Shown piece after piece: positions 17,027-25,174 of a DNA stretch of 64,000 nt. The notes under the pieces were generated by a model that ran no database searches, was not told the DNA's origin, and saw only the letters and a program-made list of their open reading frames with translations. Origin of the DNA: Elusimicrobiota bacterium (GTDB taxonomy: Bacteria > Elusimicrobiota > Elusimicrobia > UBA1565 > JACRDR01); the NCBI GenBank assembly GCA_016194745.1, contig JACQBA010000007.1, positions 186,001 to 250,000 on the forward strand. Direction: 5' to 3'. The position numbers and the translations under genes were made by a program. Each line of letters starts with the position of its first letter. The first letter of the stretch is position 1.

Positions 17027-18562
17027 ATGTCCGCAAATGGCATCCACGGCAAGATCAAGTCGATCGGCGAGTTGTCCTCGCTCTTGAAGGGGGCGAAGAA
17101 GGCGCGCAAGACGGTCGTACTATGCCACGGCGTCTTCGACCTACTCCACCCGGGACATATCCGGCATCTGTTCGCGGCCAAAAGGCAGGGCGATCTCCTC
17201 ATCGTGACCGTCACGCGCGACGAGTTCGTCAACAAAGGCCCGGGCCGGCCGGTGTTCAACCAGAACCTGCGAGCAGAGTCGATCGCGGCGCTCGGCTGCG
17301 TCGACTTCGTGGCAGTCAACGATTGGCCGACGGCGAAGGAGACGATCCTGCGCCTCAAGCCGGACTTGTACGTCAAAGGCCAGGACTACCGCGACCGAAA
17401 GAAGGACGTGACGAAGGGCATCCGCTCGGAGGAGTCCGCGATCCGCTCCGTGGGCGGGCGCATCGTCTTTACGGAAGAGCCGATGATGAGCTCCTCGCGT
17501 CTCCTCAACGAGCATTTCGGCGTCTACCCGCCCGCGGCGCGGGACTTCCTCGCCAAGTTCAGCCGCGGCCACGCGGGCGACGCGATGGTGAGCAAACTCG
17601 ACGGGCTCAAGTCTCTCAAGGTCCTCGCCGTCGGCGAGGCCATCGTCGATGAGTACCACTACTGCCAGGCGATGGGAAAATCGCCCAAGGAGACGATCGT
17701 CTCGACGCGCTTCGTCGAGGAAGAGCGCTTCGCGGGCGGCATCCTGGCGGCGGCCAACCACATGGCGGGGTTCGCCGGAGGCGTACACCTCGTTACCTGC
17801 CTCGGCACCGAGAATTCGCGAGAGGGCTTCATCCGCGAGCGCTTGAAGCCCGGCATCCGCCCCAAGTTCTTCCTGCGCAAGGGGGCGAGCACGATCATCA
17901 AACGCCGCTTCGTCGACCCCGCCTTCCTCACGAAAATGTTCGAGGTGAGCTACATCGACGACAAGGACCTGCCGCGCGACCTCGAGGACCGGATGCTCGA
18001 GCACCTGGAGCGCGAGCTGCCGAAGCACGATCTCGTCCTCGTCATCGACTACGGCCACGGGATGATCGGCCCGCGCACCGTCGACCTGCTGTGCCGCAAG
18101 GCCAAGTACCTCGCGGTTAACTCGCAGACCAACAGCGCGAACATGGGTTACAACGTGATCACGAAGTACCCGCGCGCGGACTACGTCTGCATCGACGAGC
18201 CCGAGATCCGTCTGGCGCTGCGCGACCGCTTCGGCGACATCCAGGACCTGGCGCGGCAGGTGAGCAAGCGGATGAAGACCGACATCACGGTCGTCACGCG
18301 CGGCCACCGCGGGGCACTCGCCTTCTCGAAGGACAAGGGCTTCGTCTCGATCCCAGTGTTCTCGCAGACCGTGGTCGACCGCACCGGCGCGGGCGACGCG
18401 TTCCTCTCGGTGAGCGCGCTCTGCGCCGCCGCGGGCTACGGCGCCGACGTCGCCGCGTTCGTCGGCAACGCGGCGGGGGCGATGAAGGTCGGCACGGTCT
18501 GCAACAGGACCGCGATCGAGCCCGTGGCTTTGGCCAAATACGTCACGGCCATGCTCAAATAG
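17027..18562 (+). CDS. Cytidylyltransferase-PfkB sugar kinase fusion (RfaE/HldE-like with inverted domain order)
   Basis: 511 residues. The N-terminal ~150 residues form a cytidylyltransferase domain (CHGVFDLLHPGHIRHL, with the HxGH motif; RVDFV-like strand; YVKGQDY). The rest is a ribokinase/PfkB domain from about 190 (VLAVGEAIVDEYHY) with FAGGILAAANHMAGF, and DRTGAGDAF near 450, where the catalytic Asp sits. E. coli HldE phosphorylates D-glycero-D-manno-heptose 7-P and later transfers AMP, with kinase first and nucleotidyltransferase second; here the order is reversed. With the GmhA-like gene upstream this suggests a nucleotide-activated heptose or related sugar. No GmhB-type phosphatase is seen nearby. 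Confidence 0.85.
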   Translation: MSANGIHGKIKSIGELSSLLKGAKKARKTVVLCHGVFDLLHPGHIRHLFAAKRQGDLLIVTVTRDEFVNKGPGRPVFNQNLRAESIAALGCVDFVAVNDWPTAKETILRLKPDLYVKGQDYRDRKKDVTKGIRSEESAIRSVGGRIVFTEEPMMSSSRLLNEHFGVYPPAARDFLAKFSRGHAGDAMVSKLDGLKSLKVLAVGEAIVDEYHYCQAMGKSPKETIVSTRFVEEERFAGGILAAANHMAGFAGGVHLVTCLGTENSREGFIRERLKPGIRPKFFLRKGASTIIKRRFVDPAFLTKMFEVSYIDDKDLPRDLEDRMLEHLERELPKHDLVLVIDYGHGMIGPRTVDLLCRKAKYLAVNSQTNSANMGYNVITKYPRADYVCIDEPEIRLALRDRFGDIQDLARQVSKRMKTDITVVTRGHRGALAFSKDKGFVSIPVFSQTVVDRTGAGDAFLSVSALCAAAGYGADVAAFVGNAAGAMKVGTVCNRTAIEPVALAKYVTAMLK

Positions 18563-18570
18563 GCGCGCCC

Positions 18571-19659
18571 ATGGACAAATTCGGCATCGACTCGCAGAAG
18601 GTCGTCTACCACCCCGAGCGCGTCGCGCAATGGGCGGCGGCAGACGACTGGGAAAAGGCCAAGAAAGTCTATCCGCTCTACGTCGAAATCTCTCCCGCGG
18701 GCGCCTGCAACCATCGGTGCACCTTCTGCGCGGTCGACTATATCGGCTACGTCACCAAGTTCCTCGATACGAAGATCCTGAAAGAGCGCCTGAGCGAGAT
18801 GGGCCGCAAGGGCGTGCGCTCGGTCATGTTCGCCGGCGAAGGCGAGCCGCTCCTCCATAAGGACATCGCGGAGCTGACGACCCACGCGAAGGCCTCCGGC
18901 ATCGACGTTTCGTTTACCACGAATGCCGTCGCCTTGACCCCCAAGTTCATCGAGAACGCCCTCTCCTGCGTCACCTGGATCAAGGCGTCGATCAACGCGG
19001 GCTCGGCCAAGACCTACGCGGCGGTCCATCAGACGAAGGAGGCCGACTTCGAGCGCGCACTCGGCAACATGAAGGCCGCGGTCGACTTCAAGCGCGCCAA
19101 CAAGCTCGGCACCGCGCTCGGCGCGCAAATGGTGCTGCTGCCCGAGAACGTGAGCGAGGCGGAGCCCCTCGCCAAGCGCTGCCGCGACATCGGGCTCGAC
19201 TACCTCGTGGTCAAGCCCTACTCCCAGCACAAGATGAGCAAGACGCGCCAATACGAAGGCATGCGCTACGACGCGCTGATGTCCCTCGGCGACAGGCTGG
19301 ACAAGATCAGCGGCGGCGGATTTAGCGTCGTGTTCCGCCGGCACACGATGGAGAAATGGGACGACGCGGAGCGCCATTACACGACCTGCCACGCCACGCC
19401 CTATTTCTGGGCGTACGTCATGGCCTCGGGCGACGTCTACGGCTGCAGCGCGTATCTCCTCGACGAGCGATTCAACTACGGGAACCTTCAAGAGAAGTCC
19501 TTCACGCAGATCTGGGAGGGCGAGCGCCGCAAGAAGAACTGGAAGTACGTATTGACCGAGCTCGACATCTCGGAGTGCCGCAAAAACTGCCGCATGGACG
19601 AGGTCAACCGCTACCTTTGGAAGGTAAAGAACCCTCCGGAGCACGTAAACTTTATATGA
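18571..19659 (+). CDS. Radical SAM protein with C-terminal SPASM/twitch-like cysteines
   Basis: 362 residues. The 4Fe-4S/SAM site CNHRCTFC (CX3CX2C, about 47-54) is followed by the GEGEP-type motif (FAGEGEPLLHKD), which binds SAM. The C-terminal part carries CHATPYFWAYVMASGDVYGC and later CRKNC, the spacing expected for an auxiliary cluster in SPASM/twitch enzymes. It starts 8 bp after the kinase fusion and overlaps the E1 alpha gene by 4 bp. Radical SAM enzymes in sugar clusters carry out dehydration, epimerisation or C-C chemistry on nucleotide sugars; the reaction here is unknown. Confidence 0.85.
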   Translation: MDKFGIDSQKVVYHPERVAQWAAADDWEKAKKVYPLYVEISPAGACNHRCTFCAVDYIGYVTKFLDTKILKERLSEMGRKGVRSVMFAGEGEPLLHKDIAELTTHAKASGIDVSFTTNAVALTPKFIENALSCVTWIKASINAGSAKTYAAVHQTKEADFERALGNMKAAVDFKRANKLGTALGAQMVLLPENVSEAEPLAKRCRDIGLDYLVVKPYSQHKMSKTRQYEGMRYDALMSLGDRLDKISGGGFSVVFRRHTMEKWDDAERHYTTCHATPYFWAYVMASGDVYGCSAYLLDERFNYGNLQEKSFTQIWEGERRKKNWKYVLTELDISECRKNCRMDEVNRYLWKVKNPPEHVNFI

Positions 19660-20648
19660 GCGAGAAGGACTTGAAGGACTGCGGCGTCGCGCGCGAGACG
19701 CTCGTCACGCTCTACAGCCGCATGCTCCTCATCCGCCGCCTCGAGGAGAAGATCGCCGAGCTCTATCCGCGCCAGGAGATGCGCTGCCCGACGCATCTGT
19801 CCATCGGACAAGAAGCCGTAGCGGCCGGCGTGTGCTCCGCGCTCGAAAAGGACGACACCGTCTTCCTTAACCACCGCTGCCACGCGGCGTATATCGCCAA
19901 GGGCGGGGACATCCGGAAGGTGATGGCTGAGCTATACGGCAAGAAGACCGGCTGCACGAAGGGGCGCGGCGGCTCGATGCACCTGGTCGACCCCGACGTC
20001 GGCGTGATCGGCGCCTCCGCGATCTTAGCGGGCACGATCCCGATCGCCTGCGGCGCGGCGATGAGCTACAAGCGCAAGAAGATCAAGCGCGTCGCCGTCT
20101 GCTTCTTCGGCGACGCCGCGATCGAGGAGGGGACGTTCTTCGAGAGCGTCAACCTCGCCCTCGTGTGGCAGCTGCCCGTGCTCTTCGTCTGCGAGAACAA
20201 CGGGTTGTCCACCTGCACGCCGCTCGCGAAGCGCCAGGTCCCGGTCCCGATCCACGAGCGGGTCAAGGCCTTCGGGATGCCCGTCGCGGCGGTCGACGGA
20301 AACGACGCGCTCGCGGTCTACGAGGCCGCGCGCGACGCCGTGGCCCGCGCGCGAAAGGGCAAAGGCCCGAGCTTCATCGAGGCCTCCACGTACCGCTGGC
20401 TCGAGCACGTCGGCCCCAATTTCGACTGGAGTCTCGGCTATCGCTCCAAGGAGGAAGTCGAGGACGCGATGCGCCGCTGTCCCGTGAAGACCTTCGAAGA
20501 GCGCCTCGCCGCGGCGGGAATCCTCACCGGCGGGCAGAAGACGATGCTCCGCGACGAAATCTCCGAGCGCGTCGAGGACGCCGCCCGGTTCGGCAAGGAA
20601 AGCGCCTTCCCCGATCCCCATGAGCTCTTGGAGGCGACCGATGGCTGA
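19656..20648 (+). CDS. Thiamine-diphosphate-dependent dehydrogenase E1, alpha subunit
   Basis: 330 residues from ATG 19656 (ATGA overlap with the radical SAM stop). The pattern is that of pyruvate/acetoin dehydrogenase E1 alpha: MLLIRRLEEKIAELY at the start, HLSIGQEAVAAGVC, NHRCHAAYIAKGG, GRGGSMHLVDP, and the ThDP motif GDAAIEEGTFFESVNLAL...ENN. The partner beta subunit follows with overlap. No lipoyl E2 or E3 gene is present, so it is unlikely to be a standard 2-oxoacid dehydrogenase; in sugar loci such pairs are suspected to transfer an activated acyl or two-carbon unit to a keto-sugar (inference). Cytosolic. Confidence 0.9.
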   Translation: MSEKDLKDCGVARETLVTLYSRMLLIRRLEEKIAELYPRQEMRCPTHLSIGQEAVAAGVCSALEKDDTVFLNHRCHAAYIAKGGDIRKVMAELYGKKTGCTKGRGGSMHLVDPDVGVIGASAILAGTIPIACGAAMSYKRKKIKRVAVCFFGDAAIEEGTFFESVNLALVWQLPVLFVCENNGLSTCTPLAKRQVPVPIHERVKAFGMPVAAVDGNDALAVYEAARDAVARARKGKGPSFIEASTYRWLEHVGPNFDWSLGYRSKEEVEDAMRRCPVKTFEERLAAAGILTGGQKTMLRDEISERVEDAARFGKESAFPDPHELLEATDG

Positions 20649-21690
20649 GGCCCGGCGCGAGCTCAAGTATTGGGAGGCCATTTCCGAGGCCACCGTGCAG
20701 GCGATGGAGGCGGACGAGAGCGTCTTCGTCTTCGGCATCGGCGTCGACGACCCGAAAAAGATCTTCGGAACGACCAAAGCGGCCTACGAGCGCTTCGGCG
20801 CCGCGCGCGTCTTCGACACGCCGGTCTCAGAGAACGCCTTGACCGGCGTCGCAATCGGCGCCTCGCTCACGGGATCGCGCCCGGTCATGATCCACGCGCG
20901 AAACGACTTCATGTACTACTGCATGGACCAGCTCTTCAACCACGCGGCCAAGTGGTACGACATGCTCGGCGGTCTCATGCGCGCCCCGATCGTCGTGCGC
21001 GCCATCGTCGGCCGCGGCTGGGGGCAGGGCTCGCAGCACTCACAGAGCCTGCAGGCCCTGTTCGCCCACGTGCCCGGACTCAATGTGGCGCTCCCGAGCT
21101 CGCCCTACGACGCGAAGGGACTCTTTCTCGCGGCGATCCGGGGCGACGCGCCGACGATCCTCATCGAGAACCGCAAACTCTACGAGGTCTCCGGGCCGGT
21201 GCCGAAGGAGCCCTACGCGCTGCCGGTCGGCAAGGGCGCGGTGCTCAAAAAGGGCAAGGACGCGACCATCGTCGCGTTCTCGCAAGCGGTTCAGGACGCG
21301 CTGGAGGCCGCCGCCGTCCTCAAAGGCGCGGGCATCGATGCCGAGGTGGTCGATCCCCGCTGGGCCAAGCCCCTCGACAAGGATCTGATCCTCTCCTCCG
21401 TCAAGAAGACGGGCCGACTCCTCGTCATGGACACTTCCTGGAAGTCCTACGGCGTGAGCGCGGAGGTCGCCGCGCTGGCGGCCGAGCACGCGTTTTCGGA
21501 TCTCAAGGCGCCCGTCGCCCGGATCGCCCTGCCCGACATGCCCGCGCCCACCACGCAGGCGCTCGAAAAGGTCTTTTATCCCACCGTTGGCGACGTCGTG
21601 CATGCGGTCGAGAAGCTCTTCGGCAGGAAACGCAAGGGCGCGACGCGTCTGCGCCCGGCGGCGAAGGAGACGTTCACGGGGCCGTTCTAG
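20641..21690 (+). CDS. Thiamine-diphosphate-dependent dehydrogenase E1, beta subunit
   Basis: 349 residues. ATG 20641 is chosen because GGAGGCG lies 7 nt upstream; an in-frame ATG at 20620 would lengthen the overlap with E1 alpha. Transketolase pyrimidine-domain features are DTPVSENALTGVAIGASLTG (with the Glu that activates ThDP), GRGWGQGSQHSQSLQALFAHVPG and VALPSSPYDAKGLFLAAI; the C-terminal transketolase domain includes DPRWAKPLDKDLI. It forms an alpha2beta2 enzyme with the preceding product. The C-terminus carries a basic tail ending ETFTGPF that is longer than usual. See the alpha subunit for the proposed role. Confidence 0.9.
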   Translation: MAEARRELKYWEAISEATVQAMEADESVFVFGIGVDDPKKIFGTTKAAYERFGAARVFDTPVSENALTGVAIGASLTGSRPVMIHARNDFMYYCMDQLFNHAAKWYDMLGGLMRAPIVVRAIVGRGWGQGSQHSQSLQALFAHVPGLNVALPSSPYDAKGLFLAAIRGDAPTILIENRKLYEVSGPVPKEPYALPVGKGAVLKKGKDATIVAFSQAVQDALEAAAVLKGAGIDAEVVDPRWAKPLDKDLILSSVKKTGRLLVMDTSWKSYGVSAEVAALAAEHAFSDLKAPVARIALPDMPAPTTQALEKVFYPTVGDVVHAVEKLFGRKRKGATRLRPAAKETFTGPF

Positions 21691-21699
21691 CTGTCCCAC

Positions 21700-23619
21700 A
21701 TGAAGATCCTGTTCGTCATCAAAGAGGAAGACCCGATCGACCCGATGAACGTCGAGCTGCTCTCGGCGCTCGCGAAGCGGGACGGGCACGAGACCTTCCT
21801 CAACGTCCTCCAGCACCGGAACTTGGCCGACACGATGCGGAAGGTGCAGCCCGACGTGATCGCCTACAGCGGCAAGACGGGCGAGCATAAGACCTTCTAC
21901 AAGGCAAACCGCTTCGTGAAGGAGGCCTACGGCGACAAGGTATTCACCGTGATGGGCGGCCCGCACCCGACCTTCAACCACCGCGGCATTCAGCTTTTCG
22001 GCGAAACCGCGGCGGAACTCCCCAAGGCGAACGGGGACGCAACGTCCGGCCGCCAGCGCCACGTGATCGTCGAGCGCTCGGACCTGGACGCCCTCTGCAT
22101 CGGCGAGGGCGACGACGCGTGGGTCGAGATGCTTGCGGCGCTCCAGAAGAAGCGCTCCTTGGACGAGATCCCGAACATGGTCACGCGCTCCAACCGCAAG
22201 CTGCACCCGGAGCCCATGCTCCGCGAGCGACGCATCGACTTGGACGACCTTCCGTACTACGACCGCGCCTTGGTCTACGACAAAACGTTCCTCGGCGCCT
22301 TCCCGATGCGGAGCTTCATGTCGAGCCGGGGCTGTCCCTTCCGCTGCACCTACTGCTTCAACTACGACTGGAACAAGACGTACCGCGACCAGGGCAAGCT
22401 CGGCAAGCTCCACAACCGCTATAGCGTCGACCGCTTGATCGCCGAGATTCAGGATTGGCGGCGCATGGAGGCGGAGAAGGGTTACGCGCCGACCCAGTTC
22501 ATCAAGTTTTACGACGACATGTTCGAGTTCCGCGCGAGCCCTTGGCTAGTCGAGTTCGCGGAGAAGTTCCCGCGCGAGGTCGGGCTGCCCTTCTTCTGCC
22601 TCGTCCGCTGCGACATCTTCGCGCACGAAGAGAAGGACGGGAGCGTGAAGCTCAACGAAGAGGTCCTCGTCCTCCTCAAGAAAGCCGGACTCCAATCGAT
22701 CTCGATGTCGATCGAGGCGGGCAACAACTTCATTCGCGAGAACATCCTGGTCCGAGACATGACGGAGAAGGAGATCTTCGCCGCCTTCGACTTGATGAAG
22801 AAATACAAGATCGGCACCTTCGCCAATACGATCCTCGGCATCCCGGCGCCGGTGATCCCGCACAAGGGAGACCCCGATTTCGACAACAAGCTCCACAAGG
22901 CGATGAACGAGACGAAGCTCGCCTACGTCGTCGCGAAAAAGCAGGTCGAGCCGGGGCGAAACGGGGGGAAGGGATACCCCGCGGAGCTCGACGGGCTGAT
23001 GACGCGACTTGAGGCGAAGCCCGATGAGACGACGCGCAGCGAGGGCGTGCAGGCCCTCGAGGCGCTCGGCCTCAAGCACGACCCGATCGAATACGACATC
23101 CAATCCGTCGACATCAATATCAAGTGCGGCATCCACCACACGATGTTCCCGCGCCTCGATCCCTATCCGGGCACGGTGATCACCGACTACACGATGGCCG
23201 TCGGTGCCTTTGACGGCAACTACGAAAAGCTGCACTCCTCCTACGACACGACCTCCTCCTTCACTTGCTTTACGCCCAAGCAGAAGATGATGCAGGACAA
23301 CCTCTCCTTCCTCGGGCAGGTGTGCACGGTGTGGCCGTGGCTGTGGCCCTTCGCGCGGAAGGTCCTGATCAAGCTGCCCCTCACCCCGCTTTACTGGTTC
23401 ATGTTCCTCGTCGCCAAGACGTACGTCATCAAGCGCTACGTCTACCCGATGAAATTCCACCCCGGCAACGTGTTCCACGCGGCCTACCGCGTGCTCTTGG
23501 TCGAGTACAAGAAGTTCTTCCAGAATTCCAACAAGGACGAGAACTTCTACACGAAGCCGAAGGGTTGGCGCGCCGCGGCCACGCCGACCGACGTCCTGGG
23601 CGGCCGCTGGGAGGCCTGA
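21700..23619 (+). CDS. B12-binding-domain radical SAM protein (class B-like)
   Basis: 639 residues. Residues 1-170 form a cobalamin-binding-like Rossmann domain (MKILFVIKEEDPIDPMNVEL, VMGGPHPTF, CIGEGDDAW; the DxHxxG His motif is absent, as in many such proteins). The radical SAM core begins SSRGCPFRCTYCFNYDW (CX3CX2C, about 207-222), with SIEAGNNFIREN downstream. The C-terminal ~150 residues include two hydrophobic segments (WPWLWPFARKVLIKLPLTPL, YWFMFLVAKTYVI) that could dock on the membrane. Enzymes of this type methylate or rearrange unactivated carbons. It follows the E1 pair by 9 bp and abuts protein A copy 2. Confidence 0.85.
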   Translation: MKILFVIKEEDPIDPMNVELLSALAKRDGHETFLNVLQHRNLADTMRKVQPDVIAYSGKTGEHKTFYKANRFVKEAYGDKVFTVMGGPHPTFNHRGIQLFGETAAELPKANGDATSGRQRHVIVERSDLDALCIGEGDDAWVEMLAALQKKRSLDEIPNMVTRSNRKLHPEPMLRERRIDLDDLPYYDRALVYDKTFLGAFPMRSFMSSRGCPFRCTYCFNYDWNKTYRDQGKLGKLHNRYSVDRLIAEIQDWRRMEAEKGYAPTQFIKFYDDMFEFRASPWLVEFAEKFPREVGLPFFCLVRCDIFAHEEKDGSVKLNEEVLVLLKKAGLQSISMSIEAGNNFIRENILVRDMTEKEIFAAFDLMKKYKIGTFANTILGIPAPVIPHKGDPDFDNKLHKAMNETKLAYVVAKKQVEPGRNGGKGYPAELDGLMTRLEAKPDETTRSEGVQALEALGLKHDPIEYDIQSVDINIKCGIHHTMFPRLDPYPGTVITDYTMAVGAFDGNYEKLHSSYDTTSSFTCFTPKQKMMQDNLSFLGQVCTVWPWLWPFARKVLIKLPLTPLYWFMFLVAKTYVIKRYVYPMKFHPGNVFHAAYRVLLVEYKKFFQNSNKDENFYTKPKGWRAAATPTDVLGGRWEA

Positions 23620-24132
23620 GTGCGCGGGGTCGTGGTGCTAGCGGGACTTCTCCTCTTCGCGATCGGCATGGGCCTTCATGTCCGCATTTGGCGCAAAGGA
23701 CGTCCGGAGCGAGAACTCCTCTCCCTCGTACTGACGTTTTTCGCGCCCTGGGCGGCCTACACGTTCACCGCCCTCGTCGGCATGCGGCTCGGGCCGCTGT
23801 GGGTCTCGGACTGGGCGGCGGTAAGCCTGCTGTACTGGACGCTGTCTGGAGCGTACCTGCAGACGTATCCCGTGCTGCAAGCCGCGAGCCCCTCGCTTCT
23901 CATCGTGCTCGCGGTGGGCAAGGCCATGCCGCGCGGGCTTTCAGAGGAGGAACTCCTCGAGACCTTGGTCGACCCGCAAAGCCAGATGGCGGACCGCATC
24001 GACGACCTTTTGGAAGGCGGACTCGTGACGCAGGACGGGGGAAAGCTCCGGCTGACCAAGACGTCGGCCGCGTTCATCTTCCCGTTCCGCTGCCTTAGGG
24101 CCCTGCTGGGCATGGAGCTCGGACGAGGATGA
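23620..24132 (+). CDS. Protein A, copy 2: small membrane protein with helix-turn-helix-like domain
   Basis: 170 residues from GTG 23620, directly after the stop of the radical SAM gene. Three hydrophobic helices (GLLLFAIGMGLHVRIW; an FFAPWAAYTFTALVG segment; SLLYWTLSGAYLQTYPVLQA) precede a soluble domain with LSEEELLETL, DRIDDLLEGGL and GGKLRLTKTSAAF. It matches protein A copy 1 (9874-10386) in length, helix order and these motifs. It overlaps protein B copy 2 by 4 bp (ATGA), repeating the A-B order on the opposite strand. Function unknown. Confidence 0.75.
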   Translation: MRGVVVLAGLLLFAIGMGLHVRIWRKGRPERELLSLVLTFFAPWAAYTFTALVGMRLGPLWVSDWAAVSLLYWTLSGAYLQTYPVLQAASPSLLIVLAVGKAMPRGLSEEELLETLVDPQSQMADRIDDLLEGGLVTQDGGKLRLTKTSAAFIFPFRCLRALLGMELGRG

Positions 24133-24656
24133 TCGACACGCGGATGCGTCTTGTGGCGCTCCTGGCGCTCTCGCCCTTCGCCTTGGCGCTGTGGCACGCG
24201 GTCCTGGCGCGCGTCCTGCGCTCGGCCAAGTCTCCCCAAGCGGTCGCGATGCTCGCCTCGGCGACGGGCGCGCCGATCGCAGGCGCCCCCGTATGGCTAT
24301 TCGCGCTCCGCCACGCGCTGACGGGAGGCCAGGTCTTCTGGGGCGTCGTATACGCTGCCCTCGTCTACTCCGGCATCGCTTATTGCTACTTCCATCTCTT
24401 CAACATCAGCGAGACCTCGCGGCGACTGCGCATCCTCTCCGAGATATGGCTGAAAAAGGAGATCGAACCGAAGCAACTGTCGATCAACTACCATCCGGAG
24501 CACCAGATCAAGGTACGCCTGGAGCGCCTCGTCGCGACGCGGCAGCTGAAGGTCGAGGAGGGCTTCTACGTCTTGGACCGCACGGTCCTGCATCGCGCCG
24601 CGCTCGCCATCGCCGCGTGGGGCGATTTCCTGAGGCGGCCTCTCGGGGAGCCGTGA
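24129..24656 (+). CDS. Protein B, copy 2: membrane protein with winged-helix-like domain
   Basis: 175 residues. Three N-terminal hydrophobic helices, then FNISETSRRLRILSEIWL and YHPEHQIKVRLERLVATRQL with a hairpin KVEEGFYVLDR, the same plan as protein B copy 1 (9332-9871). The conserved NxSETSRR just after the third helix would sit at the cytoplasmic membrane face. It overlaps protein A by 4 bp and the next gene by 4 bp (GTGA), so all are translated together with the sugar enzymes upstream. Confidence 0.75.
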   Translation: MIDTRMRLVALLALSPFALALWHAVLARVLRSAKSPQAVAMLASATGAPIAGAPVWLFALRHALTGGQVFWGVVYAALVYSGIAYCYFHLFNISETSRRLRILSEIWLKKEIEPKQLSINYHPEHQIKVRLERLVATRQLKVEEGFYVLDRTVLHRAALAIAAWGDFLRRPLGEP

Positions 24657-25165
24657 AGCTCCTCGCCGGGCACGTGGTCCGCGACCACGTGCTGTTGGGC
24701 GCCGTCGTCGCGGGTCTCCTGTATCCGTGGCTCGGAGTGCATGGCGCGGCGCTCTTCTGGTTCGCCTCGGTCATGATCGATGTGGACCACTACCTGCATT
24801 TCCTGTCCTACACCGGCTTTCGCGACTGGACGCCGCAGGGGATGTTCCGCTTCCACGGCCACCTCTTCGGCCATATCCACCGCGAAGACTTCATCGCGGT
24901 CGAAGTGTTTCACACCTTCGAATTTCTGCTGGCGGCCGGCCTCATCGCGACGTATGCCGCGCCCCTCCTATTGCCCGCCTACTGGGGCTGCCTGTTCCAC
25001 CTCGTGGTCGACGTCTTCCACCTGAGGAGCCACCGCGCCCTGGACAAGCGCGCCCACTCCTTCGTCAGCTTCTGGTGGCGCCGCCGAAAACTGCAGGAGC
25101 GAGGCCTCTCGCCGGACTGGATCTACCACCCTTCACGGGCGACCGATGACCTCCGCTATCACTGA
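24653..25165 (+). CDS. Small polytopic membrane protein, metal-dependent-hydrolase (YdjM)-like
   Basis: 170 residues from GTG 24653, overlapping the upstream stop. Hydrophobic helices alternate with His/Asp-rich motifs: VRDHVLLGAVVAG, SVMIDVDHYLHFLSY, RFHGHLFGHIHRED and HLVVDVFHLRSHRALD. The DVDHYLHF motif at a helix end and the remaining His residues recall the YdjM/LexA-regulated membrane metal-dependent hydrolase family, but this is by eye only. It is last in the rightward operon and convergent with mepA, whose stop is 9 bp away. It may hydrolyse a lipid phosphate or carrier-linked intermediate (inference). Confidence 0.55.
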   Translation: MKLLAGHVVRDHVLLGAVVAGLLYPWLGVHGAALFWFASVMIDVDHYLHFLSYTGFRDWTPQGMFRFHGHLFGHIHREDFIAVEVFHTFEFLLAAGLIATYAAPLLLPAYWGCLFHLVVDVFHLRSHRALDKRAHSFVSFWWRRRKLQERGLSPDWIYHPSRATDDLRYH

Positions 25166-25174
25166 ACTTCGCCG

